This document shows, one piece after another, positions 18,951 through 28,175 of a stretch of DNA of 64,000 nt. Position numbers and translations under genes: made by a program. Source of the DNA: Belnapia mucosa (GTDB lineage Bacteria; Pseudomonadota; Alphaproteobacteria; Acetobacterales; Acetobacteraceae); the NCBI RefSeq assembly GCF_016775475.1, contig NZ_JAEUXJ010000003.1, positions 481,033-545,032 on the forward strand. Direction: 5' to 3'. Within the stretch, counting starts at the first letter, position 1. Every line of letters starts with the position of its first letter. Below the pieces are notes generated by a model. That model saw nothing but the letters and a program-made list of their open reading frames with translations, was not told the DNA's origin and searched no databases.

Positions 18951-19862
18951 TTACGCCTCCGCCCAGTAGCGGCGTTGCAGGTAGCCGGTCAGGGTCTTCG
19001 TGTCCGGCAGGTCCAGCACCGGGCGGAGGAAGGCCCCCGGCGTCGTACCGATATAGTGCTCGGGCTGCTTGAGCACCGCCCGCCAAGCCTCGCCGACCGT
19101 GCGGCCGGGCAACGGGGCGGTGACATTCTCATGGAAGTCGGCATTGCCCTGGGGGACCACATGCACATGCCGGAAGGCGGTGCAGCCATGGTCGCGGTTC
19201 CTGGCGGCCAGCCAGCCGAGCAGCGTCTGCCGCATCAGCTGATAGAAGGGCTCGAAATACAGGGATGCCGGCTCCACCGGCAGGAAGGGCGAATCCGGCG
19301 CACGGATCAGCGCGTCATAGACCTTGGCGTGCGCCTCGACATGCAGGTCCTCGCGCCGGTAGCGCTCGGTGTATTTCCACTCGATCAGGAAGGCGCGCCG
19401 CTCGCCCTCTGCGGTGCGGCCGATCATGCAGGCATCGACCGAGGTGCAATTCGCGCCGCGGGAGAAAGCCTTCTCCTGCAGGTAGGGCCGTTCGCCAATG
19501 AACTCGAACTCCACCAGCCCGTCGTCCACGGGCTCGGCCGCGACGATCTCGGCATCAATGCCGCGGAGCACCGCCGTCGCTAGGTCGGGTCGCTGGCGCA
19601 GCAGGTAGAGATGGTTCACGCAGGCGACCTGCGAGGACAGCACATGCCCGGTGGGATCCCCGGCTTCGCCCTTCCACCAGGCGATGCGGTTCCGGGCAAA
19701 ATAGTCCAAGGCGTCGTCGCGGAAGCCGGCCCAGAGATTGTTGGCCGCTTCGCTGAGGACAAAGTCGCGCGGTAGGCCGGAGAAGATGCCCCCGCCGGGA
19801 TCGCCGAACAGCGCATCCCGCGCCGCGACCAGGCGCTGCCGTTCGCGCTCCTGATACCCCAT
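18951..19862 (-). CDS. PGN_0703-type putative restriction endonuclease
   Basis: A ~303-residue protein with a PD-(D/E)XK nuclease core: VDACMIGRTAEGERRAFLIEWKYTERYR supplies the Asp and the E-x-K. Other conserved parts are NNLWAGFRDDALDYFARN and YFEPFYQLMRQTLLGWLAAR. This matches the PGN_0703 family, predicted restriction endonucleases with no defined specificity. The start is placed at 19862 because GAGAGG lies 7 bp upstream; ATG 19883 is possible. No methyltransferase or other defence gene is adjacent, so it is an orphan. Convergent with rlmH. Confidence 0.8.
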   Translation of the reverse strand: MGYQERERQRLVAARDALFGDPGGGIFSGLPRDFVLSEAANNLWAGFRDDALDYFARNRIAWWKGEAGDPTGHVLSSQVACVNHLYLLRQRPDLATAVLRGIDAEIVAAEPVDDGLVEFEFIGERPYLQEKAFSRGANCTSVDACMIGRTAEGERRAFLIEWKYTERYRREDLHVEAHAKVYDALIRAPDSPFLPVEPASLYFEPFYQLMRQTLLGWLAARNRDHGCTAFRHVHVVPQGNADFHENVTAPLPGRTVGEAWRAVLKQPEHYIGTTPGAFLRPVLDLPDTKTLTGYLQRRYWAEA

Positions 19863-19941
19863 CCCGCTGCCTCTCCATTTCATTCTGAAAAGCGTAGCAT
19901 CTCGGCGCGCGCCGGCACCAACGCATGCCCCTCGGGACCCG

Positions 19942-22422
19942 TCAGCCCGCTAGGCTGCGATGCCGCGCGTGGAACCACCGCTTGGCCAGCTCGACGGCGC
20001 CGAGATAGGCCACGGTCAGCCCCGCCAGCGCCGCCAGCAGCGCCGGCGGCGGCGGGACGAAGCCGAGCCAGGCGCCGAAAGGCGTGAAGGGCAGCGCCAC
20101 CGCGACGGCGAGGACGCCGAGCGAACTCGCCACCAGCAGCGGATGCGGCCGGCTGGCGAAGGGGTTGCCGCGGGTGCGGATCAGGAAGATCACCAGCACC
20201 TGCGTCGCCATGGATTCGATGAACCACCCGGTCTGGAACAGCGCCGCCCCCGCGCCGAAGACGCCGGCCAGCAGGCCGAAGGTCAGCAGGTCGAAGGCCG
20301 AGCTCAGCGGGCCGAGCACCAGCATGAAGTCGCGCACAGTGCGCATGTCCCAGTGGCGCGGCCGGGTCACCGCTTCCGCATCCACGCGGTCGAAGGGGAT
20401 CGCCGTCTCCGACAGGTCGTACAGCAGGTTGTTGGCCAGGATCTGCACCGGCAGCATCGGCAGGAAGGGCAGCAGCAGCACCGCCGCCGCCATCGACAGC
20501 ATGTTCCCGAAATTCGAGCTGGTGCCCATCATCACGTATTTCATGATGTTGGCGAAAGTTCGTCGCCCTTCCCGCACGCCCTCCGCCAGCACGCCCAGCT
20601 CGTGCCGCAGCAGGATCATCGCCGCGGCATCCTTGGCGACATCCACCGCGCCCTCGACCGAAAGCCCGACATCCGCGGCATGCAGCGACGGCGCGTCGTT
20701 GATCCCGTCGCCGAGATAGCCGACCACATGGCCGGCGCGGCGGAAGGCGCGGATCACCCGCGCCTTCTGCGCCGGCGTCACCCGGCAGAAGGCGGTGGTG
20801 CGGCCCAGCCGGGCGGACAGCGCCTCATCGTCCAGCGCCGCCAGCTCCGGCCCGGTCAGCAGCCCCTCGCAGGGCAGGCCCAGCTCCGTGCAGACGCGGC
20901 GCGTCACCCTTTCGTTGTCGCCGGTCACCACCTTCACCACGACGCCGAGCGCGGCGAGCTCCGCCAGCGCCGGCCGGGCGCTTTCCTTCGGCGGGTCGAG
21001 GAAGGCGACATAGCCGGCGAAGACCAGCTCGGCCTCATCGGCGGTGTCGATATGAGCCCGGGTGACATCCACCTCGCGCCAGGCGATGCCGAGGGCGCGG
21101 AACCCCTCCTCGCCCAGCCGGGCGAAGACCGCCTCCGCCGCCGCCCGTGCCGCCGGGTCGAGCGCCCGGGGCACGGCGGCGCCGGCCGGCCGATGCGCGA
21201 CGCAGAGCGCCAGCACGTCCTCCGGCGCGCCCTTCACCACCAGGAAGCGGCGTCCCTCACGCTCGGCCAGGACGGAGACGCGGCGCCGCTCGAAATCGAA
21301 GGGCACCTCGTCGATCTTGCGCCAGCCCGCGGGCATCGCCCCGGGCGCAGCCAGGATCGCCTCGTCCAGCGGGCTGCGGAGGCCGGTCTCGAAGCCGGCA
21401 TTCACCTTGGCCCAGTCCAGCACCTCCTCGGACGGCGCGCCGGTCCCGTCGAGCTGGCGTACGACGCGCACCTGCGCCTCGGTCAGCGTGCCGGTCTTGT
21501 CGCTGCACAACACATCCATGGCGCCGAGGTCGTGGATGGCCGAGAGCCGCTTCACGATCACCTGCCGCTGCGCCATCCGCAGCGCGCCGCGCGCCAGGGT
21601 GACGGAGACCACCATCGGCAGCAGTTCCGGCGTCAGCCCGACCGCCAGCGCCAGGGCGAAGAGGAAGGAGTCCAGCACCGGCCGGCCGAGCAGCAGGTTG
21701 CCCAGCAGCACGAACAGCACCATCAGCACCGTCAGCCGCAGGATCAGCAGGCCGAAGCGGTGGATGCCGAGGGTGAAGGCGGTGGGCGGCGGCTCCCGCC
21801 GCAGGCTCCGCGCGATCTCGCCGAGCCGGGTGGCGTGGCCGGTGGCGGCGATCAGCACGCGCGCCGTGCCGCTCACCACCGAGCTGCCCATGAAGACCGC
21901 ATGGGCATCATCCTCCGCGGCGGCGGCGGTCTTCTCGACCGGATAGGCCTCGCCGGTCAGCAGCGCCTCGTTCACGAAGAGGTCGCGCGCCTCGAGCAGC
22001 CAGCCATCCGCCGGCACCAGGCTGCCCGCCGCGAGGCGGACGACATCGCCCGGCACCAGCGCCGCGGCCGGCCGCTCCCCCCACTGGCCATCGCGCAGCA
22101 CCTGCACGGTCAGCGCAACGCGCTGGCGCAGTGCGGCGGCGGCATCCTCGGCGCGGCGTTCCTGCACCAGGTCGATCAGCACCGACAGGCCGATGACGCC
22201 GGCGATGATGGCGAAGCTCGCCGCCTCCCCGGTCAGGGCGGAGACGCCGGCGGCGAAGAGCAGGATGACGACCAACGGGTTGCTGAACCGCTTGAGCAGG
22301 CTGACCACCCAGCTCTCGCGCCCTGCCACCTCCAGGCTGTTCGGCCCGTACTGGGCCAGCCGCGCCGCGGCCTCGGCGGAGCCGAGCCCCGTCGCCTCAG
22401 GGCTGGTCGCATCGCCGGACAT
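19942..22422 (-). CDS. mgtA: magnesium-transporting P-type ATPase (P3B)
   Basis: Inner-membrane P-type ATPase importing Mg2+, 826 residues. The phosphorylated Asp308 is in CSDKTGTLTEAQV; actuator motif LLTGEAYPVEK is at 155-164; the hinge is GYLGDGINDAPSLHAADVGLS; the P3B signature VGLTPELLPMVVSVTLARGA precedes the P-domain; and GTSSNFGNMLSMAAAVLLLPFLPMLPVQILANN marks the MgtA/B class. The start at 22422 has a GGGGGAG site; an upstream in-frame extension overlaps the divergent gene. A palindromic FNR-type box lies 62 bp upstream. Confidence 0.93.
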   Translation of the reverse strand: MSGDATSPEATGLGSAEAAARLAQYGPNSLEVAGRESWVVSLLKRFSNPLVVILLFAAGVSALTGEAASFAIIAGVIGLSVLIDLVQERRAEDAAAALRQRVALTVQVLRDGQWGERPAAALVPGDVVRLAAGSLVPADGWLLEARDLFVNEALLTGEAYPVEKTAAAAEDDAHAVFMGSSVVSGTARVLIAATGHATRLGEIARSLRREPPPTAFTLGIHRFGLLILRLTVLMVLFVLLGNLLLGRPVLDSFLFALALAVGLTPELLPMVVSVTLARGALRMAQRQVIVKRLSAIHDLGAMDVLCSDKTGTLTEAQVRVVRQLDGTGAPSEEVLDWAKVNAGFETGLRSPLDEAILAAPGAMPAGWRKIDEVPFDFERRRVSVLAEREGRRFLVVKGAPEDVLALCVAHRPAGAAVPRALDPAARAAAEAVFARLGEEGFRALGIAWREVDVTRAHIDTADEAELVFAGYVAFLDPPKESARPALAELAALGVVVKVVTGDNERVTRRVCTELGLPCEGLLTGPELAALDDEALSARLGRTTAFCRVTPAQKARVIRAFRRAGHVVGYLGDGINDAPSLHAADVGLSVEGAVDVAKDAAAMILLRHELGVLAEGVREGRRTFANIMKYVMMGTSSNFGNMLSMAAAVLLLPFLPMLPVQILANNLLYDLSETAIPFDRVDAEAVTRPRHWDMRTVRDFMLVLGPLSSAFDLLTFGLLAGVFGAGAALFQTGWFIESMATQVLVIFLIRTRGNPFASRPHPLLVASSLGVLAVAVALPFTPFGAWLGFVPPPPALLAALAGLTVAYLGAVELAKRWFHARHRSLAG

Positions 22423-22483
22423 GGCATCTCCCCCGGCATGGTGCCGCATGGGGGCGGTTTCTCCCGGCCGCGCCGCTGCCGCC

Positions 22484-22497
22484 TTGACCTCGATCAA
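22484..22497. promoter_or_regulatory. FNR/Anr/FixK-type binding site
   Basis: TTGACCTCGATCAA, inside the perfect palindrome CTTGA-CCTCGA-TCAAG, fits the TTGAY-N4-RTCAA consensus of oxygen- or NO-responsive Crp/Fnr regulators. It lies in the divergent gap between mgtA (62 bp from its start) and a small membrane-protein gene (56 bp from its start), a reasonable position to control either. Confidence 0.65.
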
Positions 22498-22552
22498 GGC
22501 AGCCGCCGCGACGGGCGGGGATGATGGCGCGGTACGACGAAGGAGAGCTCCG

Positions 22553-22711
22553 ATGGGCCTCGTGATCCGCCTGGTGCTGGCGCTGTCCGGCCTGCTGGCC
22601 GGGCTGCTCGTGGCGCGCGACGCACCCAATTTCGGCGTGGTGCAGGCGATGCTCTCGCTCTGGGTGGTGCTGGTCGTGGTGGGCATCGGCGCCCTGATCG
22701 CGCGGCGCTAG
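22553..22711 (+). CDS. 52-residue membrane protein of unknown function
   Basis: A short hydrophobic protein with two predicted membrane helices (residues ~4-20 and ~30-49) and a basic end, IGALIARR. AAGGAGAG precedes the ATG at good spacing, supporting translation. It is divergent from mgtA and shares the FNR-like box. No family recognised; small peptides near MgtA in other bacteria modulate the pump, but nothing in the sequence shows that here. Confidence 0.62.
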   Translation: MGLVIRLVLALSGLLAGLLVARDAPNFGVVQAMLSLWVVLVVVGIGALIARR

Positions 22712-22796
22712 CGGGCTGGAACGAGCGGGCATAGACGCTGTGCGTCCGATCCCCTCGTCTCCGCTGCCCATGGAGGGCTGAAGGCGGCAATCGCCC

Positions 22797-23031
22797 GCGT
22801 GCTCGGCGCGGCGTCGCAACGGGGCAGAGCCCATCGGATGAGGAATGCGTTGGCGCCTATGGGCCAGGCCCTGCAGTCCATGGCCTCGGCTGCACTGCGC
22901 CAGGCGTTCCTGCAGCCCGACCAGGCCAGCGCCCGGCAGCTTGGTGCCATCTCGCCGACCAGTTCCGCCCTCGGTGGCCGAAGCTCGGCGTGCCGATGGA
23001 CGGGAGCGGCGATGACATAATCGCTCCATGT
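22797..23031 (+). pseudogene. IS256 (mutator) family transposase remnant
   Basis: Central part of an IS256-type transposase, broken by a frameshift near 22945. The first frame reads HRMRNALAPMGQALQSMASA then ALRQAFLQPDQASARQL, and the next frame HLADQFRPRWPKLGVPMDGS. Together these match the 'VHFMRNALAH...HVADQLRPRWPKLAALMDGAEEDVLA' stretch of the family, which also appears in the remnant at 37 kb. Both ends are missing. From 22712 to 22796 and 23032 to 23390 I see no other gene; several open frames there look like noise. Confidence 0.72.
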
Positions 23032-23390
23032 CCTTCCTCGGCCCGGACCGAACGAAGGAGACCATGACCGATAGGCTCAGCCCCGCACCCGCCCAAGAAA
23101 CATTACAATTGCCAACCAGGCCCGCCTGAGCCGTGGCCATCCGCAGCCCGTCAGCGAATTCCACCACGTTGACGGACGCTGCCCCGACGCCTCGACGACT
23201 CATGGAGTGCGTCGCACCCAACCCGCGGACTTGATGTCTGGGATGCGGTAGGCCGTGCCTCGCCTTGCGTTTCGTTTGAGGCAGAGCACCGAAATCGCGG
23301 CAGGGGTCTACCACGACTGTAATGTGGTGAGGACACACCGGAACTGCTCCTTGCGTTCAGCCTTTCGGTCTTCAGCGCACGGAGTTGAAA

Positions 23391-23615
23391 ATGCCAAACG
23401 ACAAGGGAAAGGGAACCGGGGAGCCCGGCTGGACCGCGGAGGAGAAAGGCCGGGGAGCTCCCATGTCGAGCGACGCGGATGCGGCGGGGGAAGCGGGCGA
23501 CGCGGCTCCCAAGGCGGGCTATGGCGGCGATGAGCGCGCCGCGACGGAAGCCGCGGCCGCACGGGTGGAACAGGACCCGAAGGGCGACACCGACCCAAAG
23601 GACCGTAAGCGCTGA
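23391..23615 (+). CDS. 74-residue hydrophilic, probably disordered protein
   Basis: A small charged Gly/Ala/Asp/Lys-rich protein (MPNDKGKGTGEPGWTAEEKG to DPKDRKR) without hydrophobic core, signal or cysteine. It resembles the small hydrophilic stress-type proteins scattered in alphaproteobacteria, but no named family was recognised. GGAG lies 9 bp before the ATG; an in-frame TTG six bases upstream is the alternative start. It lies alone between an IS256 remnant and a Bug receptor gene. Confidence 0.55.
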   Translation: MPNDKGKGTGEPGWTAEEKGRGAPMSSDADAAGEAGDAAPKAGYGGDERAATEAAAARVEQDPKGDTDPKDRKR

Positions 23616-23992
23616 CAAACCACGTTCCAGTCGAAGCCTGTGGTCCTGCCTCCGCTGCCAGCGCAAAGCTTGTCCAGAACAGCGCGATCGACAGAGTGGA
23701 CTACGGTTTACAGGCCGCAGGCGGCTTAGCCTGGGGCGTAACATTCGGCAAGGGCTGCCGGTTGGAGGAGGCCCTGGCCGGCGAGGCGCCCATCATCTCG
23801 CTATATGCCCATACCGGTCATCGCGCCCCTCCGCTCAACGCTGCGGGTTACCCCGATGCTGAAATCCGTTGCCGCCGTGGATCCCCTGCTCGCGCGGCGT
23901 ACCGGCAGCACGGATCTGGACTGAGACGGCGTCACCCGACACGATCGGGAACGCCTTCCGGACACGCAGGGCTTCGAGAGAGGGACAAGGCC
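23616..23992. other. 377-bp interval without recognised gene
   Basis: Between the small hydrophilic protein and the Bug receptor. Open frames are short and unlike known families, and one runs into the receptor gene in the same frame. It presumably holds the receptor promoter; I see no clear operator, RNA or IS end. Confidence 0.5.
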
Positions 23993-24964
23993 ATGACCAT
24001 CCTATCGACACGGCGCGGCATGCTCGGCATCGCGGCTTCCGCCACCCTGGCCACGCCAGCCCTCGCGGCCTATCCGACCCAGCCCATTCGTATCGTCGTG
24101 CCGTGGAACCCAGGGGGACCGGCTGACATCGTCATCCGCGCGCTGGCCCCGGCCATGGCGCCCGCACTCGGCCAGCCCGTGGTGATCGAGAACCGGGCCG
24201 GCGCGAACGGCGCAGTGGGCACGCAGGCCGTCGCTCGCGCGTCGCCGGACGGGCACACGCTGATCCTCGCGAACGCAGAGACGCATGCCATTAATCCGCT
24301 GATCTACCCGCGCCTGCCCTACGATGCCGTTGCCGATTTCCGGCCCATCAGCCTCATCGTACACGCCCCCTGCGTGCTGCTCGTGCGCCCCGAGTTCGGG
24401 GTGAACAACGTGGAGGAGTTCGTGGCCAAGGTGCATGGGCAGCCCGGAGGGTTCACCTACGCCACCTGGGGTATCGGGAGCACCTCGCACCTCGCAATGG
24501 AAGCGCTCAGCCGTCAGGCGAAGCTGCAGATGCTGCACATTCCCTTCACGGGCGGCGCGCCGGCCAGCACGGCGCTGGTTTCGGGACAGGTCGACGCCGC
24601 CTTCCTCAATGCTGGCCCAGCGGAGGCCCTGGCGCGCGACGGGAAGGTGAAGATCCTGGCAGTGGGCGGGCCGCAGCGCCTGCCCTTGCTGCCGGATGTA
24701 CCGACATTGGCCGAGCGCTCGCTTCCGGTGAATGCCGCAACCTGGTTCGGCCTTCTTGGGCCCGCGAAGATGCCGGAGGATGCGGTTGGGCGCGTAGCAT
24801 CCGCTGTTGTCGAAGGACTGAAGTCTCCCGCAGTGCAGGAGTTGTTCCGGGCGCAGGCAGTCATCACGGACGCGCGCGGCCCGGAGGCGATGCGGGTCTT
24901 CATCGCCGAGGACGTCGCGAGCCGGACCGACCTCGTGCGCGGCCTCGACATTCGACTGGAGTGA
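23993..24964 (+). CDS. Bug-family tripartite tricarboxylate transporter receptor
   Basis: Periplasmic solute-binding protein of the Bug/TctC family, 323 residues. An N-terminal export signal (STRRGMLGIAASATLATPAL, with an Arg pair) precedes the mature start AAYPTQPIRIVVPWNPGGPADIVIRA, the family hallmark. ENRAGANGAVGTQAVARASPDGHTL follows. No TctA/TctB membrane genes are near, usual for these expanded receptors. It precedes the amine oxidase-cytochrome-RidA cassette by 151 bp on the same strand, so it may bind that pathway's substrate, or a product. Confidence 0.92.
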   Translation: MTILSTRRGMLGIAASATLATPALAAYPTQPIRIVVPWNPGGPADIVIRALAPAMAPALGQPVVIENRAGANGAVGTQAVARASPDGHTLILANAETHAINPLIYPRLPYDAVADFRPISLIVHAPCVLLVRPEFGVNNVEEFVAKVHGQPGGFTYATWGIGSTSHLAMEALSRQAKLQMLHIPFTGGAPASTALVSGQVDAAFLNAGPAEALARDGKVKILAVGGPQRLPLLPDVPTLAERSLPVNAATWFGLLGPAKMPEDAVGRVASAVVEGLKSPAVQELFRAQAVITDARGPEAMRVFIAEDVASRTDLVRGLDIRLE

Positions 24965-25115
24965 ACCCGCCGGCGGCCGACCGACCCTGTTGACCGGTGC
25001 CAGGGGAGAACTGAGGGACGCTCACGGATCCGTGCGATGCCCGCGGGCTGGTCAGGATGGCAAAATTTCAGTCAACGGCGCCACGCTTGCCGGCTTGAGA
25101 AGGTGGAAACAGCCC

Positions 25116-26711
25116 ATGAGCGATACCTCTCCCCCTGGCTCCAGCCGTCGTGACCTCCTCGCGCGCATCGGCCTCGCCGCGGGCGGTGCCGCGATGTACC
25201 AGGCAATGACTGCCCTCGGCGTCTCGGCCGCGTCCACCTACACCGGCCCCATCCGGCTTGATGGCGACCCCAAGGGGGCTTCCGTCCTTATCCTGGGCGC
25301 CGGCGTCGCGGGCATGGTCGCCGCGATGGAGTTGCGCAAGGCCGGCTACCGCGTCCAGGTGCTGGAGTACCGAGAGAAGGCCGGCGGCCGTGTCTGGACC
25401 CTGCGCGGCGGCGATCGCTACACGGAACTCGGCGGGGCAACGCAGGAGATCCGCTTCGACGAGGGCCTGTACTTCAACCCCGGCCCATGGCGCATCCCCT
25501 ACAACCACCAGGGCATCCTGGACTATGCCCACCGGCTGAACGTGCCGCTGGAGCCGTTCATCCAGGTGAACCACAACGCAATGGTCCACGGCACCCGCGC
25601 CTTTGGTAGCCGGCCGAAGCGCTACCGCGAGATCATGTCCGACTACCACGGCGGCATTGCTGAGCTTCTCGCCAAGTCCACCCAGCAGGGCAAGCTGAAC
25701 GGGATGGTCACGAAGGAGGACGGCGAGATCCTCATCGAGTCCCTGCGCAGCTTCGGGGCCCTCGACCGCGACCTGAACTACGCGAAGAACGTCGTGACCT
25801 CCGATCGCCGCGGCTTCGACAAGGACCCGGGCGGCGGGCTCAATGCCCGCCCCGTGCCGTCCGAGCCCATGTCGCTGAAGGATGTCCTGTCCTCCCGCGG
25901 CTGGTCCTATCTCGCCTCGGGCGCGCTCTACGAGTTCCAGATGACGATGTTCCAGCCCGTCGGCGGCATGGACATGATCGCGCAGGCCATGGCGCACGAA
26001 TGCGGCGACATGATCCAGTACAGCCGCAAGGTCGTGGGTATCCAGCAGGACGAGCGCGGCGTGACCGTCGCCTTCGAGGAGACGGGCCGCCCGGGCCAGG
26101 TGCAACAGGCCCGCGCGGACTACTGCCTCGCCACCATCCCCCTCTCCATCCTCAGTCAGCTGGAGATGAATGTCAGCAGCCCCATGGCGGCTGCCATCCA
26201 GGCCGTGCCCTACGCGGCCTCGGTGAAGGTCGGCCTGCAGATGAAGCGTCGCTTCTGGGAACAGGACGAGCATATCTACGCCGGCATCTCCTATACCGAC
26301 CTGCCCATTCGGATGATCCAGTACCCGGCCTATGGCTACGGCTCGCGCGGCAAGGGCGTTCTCCTCGGCGCCTATGCCTTCGGCCCCTATGCCTACGAGT
26401 TCACCGCCCTGTCGCCGGAGGAGCGCGTCCGCCGCGCCGTGGACTGGGGCGCCCAGATCCACCCGCAATACCGGGACGAGTTCGACAACGGCGCCTCCGT
26501 TGGCTGGCACCGCGTTCCCTGGGCACTCGGCTGCAACGGGATGTGGACGGACGCGACGCGCGCAGAGCACTACGACAATCTCTGCGCCCTCGATAACCGT
26601 ATCCTGTTGGCGGGCGAGCACGCCTCCTACATCCCTGCCTGGCAGGAAGGCGCTGTCCTCTCCGCCCTCGACGCCGTCTCTCGCCTCCATCGCCGCGTGG
26701 TGTCCACATGA
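25116..26711 (+). CDS. Tat-exported flavin monoamine oxidase/dehydrogenase
   Basis: A 531-residue FAD-dependent amine oxidase. The N-terminus has a twin-arginine signal (SSRRDLLARIGLAAGGAAMY), so the folded flavoprotein is likely exported. The dinucleotide site is VLILGAGVAGMVAAMELRKA (GAGVAG at 61-66), followed by EYREKAGGRVWTLRGG; the C-terminal FAD motif is NRILLAGEHASYIPAWQEGAV. It oxidises an amine or amino acid to an imine. The next gene, overlapping by four bases, is a c-type cytochrome, which suggests electrons go to cytochrome c rather than O2, as in NicA2/CycN of nicotine catabolism. Substrate unknown. Confidence 0.9.
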   Translation: MSDTSPPGSSRRDLLARIGLAAGGAAMYQAMTALGVSAASTYTGPIRLDGDPKGASVLILGAGVAGMVAAMELRKAGYRVQVLEYREKAGGRVWTLRGGDRYTELGGATQEIRFDEGLYFNPGPWRIPYNHQGILDYAHRLNVPLEPFIQVNHNAMVHGTRAFGSRPKRYREIMSDYHGGIAELLAKSTQQGKLNGMVTKEDGEILIESLRSFGALDRDLNYAKNVVTSDRRGFDKDPGGGLNARPVPSEPMSLKDVLSSRGWSYLASGALYEFQMTMFQPVGGMDMIAQAMAHECGDMIQYSRKVVGIQQDERGVTVAFEETGRPGQVQQARADYCLATIPLSILSQLEMNVSSPMAAAIQAVPYAASVKVGLQMKRRFWEQDEHIYAGISYTDLPIRMIQYPAYGYGSRGKGVLLGAYAFGPYAYEFTALSPEERVRRAVDWGAQIHPQYRDEFDNGASVGWHRVPWALGCNGMWTDATRAEHYDNLCALDNRILLAGEHASYIPAWQEGAVLSALDAVSRLHRRVVST

Positions 26712-27178
26712 ACCGCCTTGTCCTCAGCATGGCCGCGGTGGCCCTGCTTGTGCTGCCCGCCTTGGCGCAACAGCCGCAGGCGCAGCAGGGCCCGGCCGCC
26801 GCAGGGGCGCCGGCAAGCGCGCAGCAGCGGAGCGAGAGTGCGGCGGCCGACAGCCACGGCTTCGTCTCCGCCACCCGCTTCGGCCAGCGGGATGGCGCCT
26901 CTCTCTACGCCGCCACCTGCGCCGGTTGCCACATGCCCGACGGCCGGGGTGCCGCCGGCGCCGGCCGCTATCCCGCGCTCGCCGGGAACGAGAAGCTGGA
27001 GACGGCCGCCTATCCCACGAGCATCGTCCTCAACGGCCTCCGTGGCATGCCGGGCTTCGCAACGCAGATGGACGACGCCCAGGTCGCTGCCGTCGTCAAC
27101 TATGTCCGCACTAATCTCGGCAACCGCTACGCCGCTGATCCCGCGACCACCGAAGACGTAAAGGCCCTTCGCCGATGA
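26708..27178 (+). CDS. periplasmic c-type cytochrome
   Basis: A 156-residue exported monohaem cytochrome c: signal peptide at residues 1-20, haem site CAGCH at 71-75, and a distal Met candidate in LRGMPGFATQMDDAQVAAVV. The haem domain runs ~60-145. Its start overlaps the amine oxidase stop and its stop overlaps the RidA gene, so all three are coupled. Inferred role: electron acceptor for the flavin enzyme, passing electrons to the terminal oxidases. Confidence 0.92.
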   Translation: MNRLVLSMAAVALLVLPALAQQPQAQQGPAAAGAPASAQQRSESAAADSHGFVSATRFGQRDGASLYAATCAGCHMPDGRGAAGAGRYPALAGNEKLETAAYPTSIVLNGLRGMPGFATQMDDAQVAAVVNYVRTNLGNRYAADPATTEDVKALRR

Positions 27179-27666
27179 CCCGCGCACTGTTCCTTATCGC
27201 CGCCATCTCGGCGGCTTCCTTTCCAGTGGCCGCACAGGACGTGACGCGCCATCGCACTCCGGGATCGAACTTCCCCATCGCCATGGCGGTGGAGGTCCCG
27301 GCCGGCCGCACACAGGTTCTCGTCAGTGGGATGGTCCCCGCCGTGGTGAACGCGGATGCACCGCGCAACTCCGTCGCCTCCTTCGGGGATACCCGCGTGC
27401 AGACCAAATCCGTCCTCGACCGCATCGAGGCCGCGCTGCGCTCCATCGGCCTTGGGCTTGAGGATGTCGTGCGGATGCAGGTCTTCCTCGTCGGTGATCC
27501 CGACAAAGGCGGCCGCATGGACTTCGACGGCTTCATGGCTGCCTACACCGAGCGCTACGGCACTGCGACCCAACCCAACCTCCCTGCCCGCTCGGTCATG
27601 CAGGTGGCGGGGCTGGTGAATCCCGGCTGGCTCGTCGAGATCGAGGTGACGGCGGTTCGCCCGTAA
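27175..27666 (+). CDS. exported RidA/YjgF/YER057c-family protein
   Basis: RidA proteins hydrolyse reactive enamine/imine intermediates. This 163-residue member carries a cleavable signal (residues 1-20, ending PVAAQD), unusual for a mostly cytosolic family. Core features: NRIEAALRSIG-like helix (LDRIEAALRSIGLGLEDVVRM), QVFLVGD, and the active-site arginine context LPARSVMQVAGL. Encoded as the third gene after an amine oxidase and its cytochrome, it probably hydrolyses the imine released in the periplasm. Confidence 0.9.
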   Translation: MTRALFLIAAISAASFPVAAQDVTRHRTPGSNFPIAMAVEVPAGRTQVLVSGMVPAVVNADAPRNSVASFGDTRVQTKSVLDRIEAALRSIGLGLEDVVRMQVFLVGDPDKGGRMDFDGFMAAYTERYGTATQPNLPARSVMQVAGLVNPGWLVEIEVTAVRP

Positions 27667-28175
27667 AGTCGGCTCGCGTGGCGGCGCCTCGGCTTCGGGC
27701 AGAATCCGCCCCATTCGTATGTGCTGGGAATGTGGTTGGCGCTGTGGGCTACGCTTCGGTCATGCTCCCTGCCGGGCTGATTCGAACCAGCAGTTTCAAC
27801 ACTCACATGCGACAGATGCCCATTGCAGCCCAAGGCATGGCTACTCGCCATCGCGGGCGTTGCCGTATCATGCCTTATGAGACACTCGGTGCCGGCTACG
27901 ACAGATGATAGGATTGCAAAGTCAGGATGATCCTGCGCGACACGCACCTACCACGCGCCGGATATTCTTCCGAACGCAACAGCGGTTGAAGCGCTCCACA
28001 CCGACATGAACGATATCGGCCGCCTCCCGCCAAGGCGGGCCATTGCGGTAGCATCGGCCCATGAGCAGTCGAACGGAACCCCCACCCTTGCCCTCTCCTA
28101 TGCCGCGCCCAAGCGCGAGGTGACACGGTGCGGGATCGGCTCGCACATCAGCCGCCCCCGGACAGGCCTGCCCAG
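27667..28175. other. ~510-bp interval without recognised gene
   Basis: No open frame here has family resemblance or a convincing ribosome-binding site. Base composition is lower in GC than the flanking genes, and the interval runs into a truncated transporter, so it looks like decayed DNA. No tRNA, IS end or clear terminator was seen. Confidence 0.45.

Noticed and set aside
19960..22524. 854-residue plus-strand frame over mgtA
   Set aside because: Translation is Arg/Gln/His-rich noise; the minus strand has all P-type ATPase motifs.
22397..23338. 313-residue minus-strand frame covering the mgtA upstream region
   Set aside because: No family resemblance; the plus strand contains an IS256 relic and a small gene with a good ribosome-binding site.
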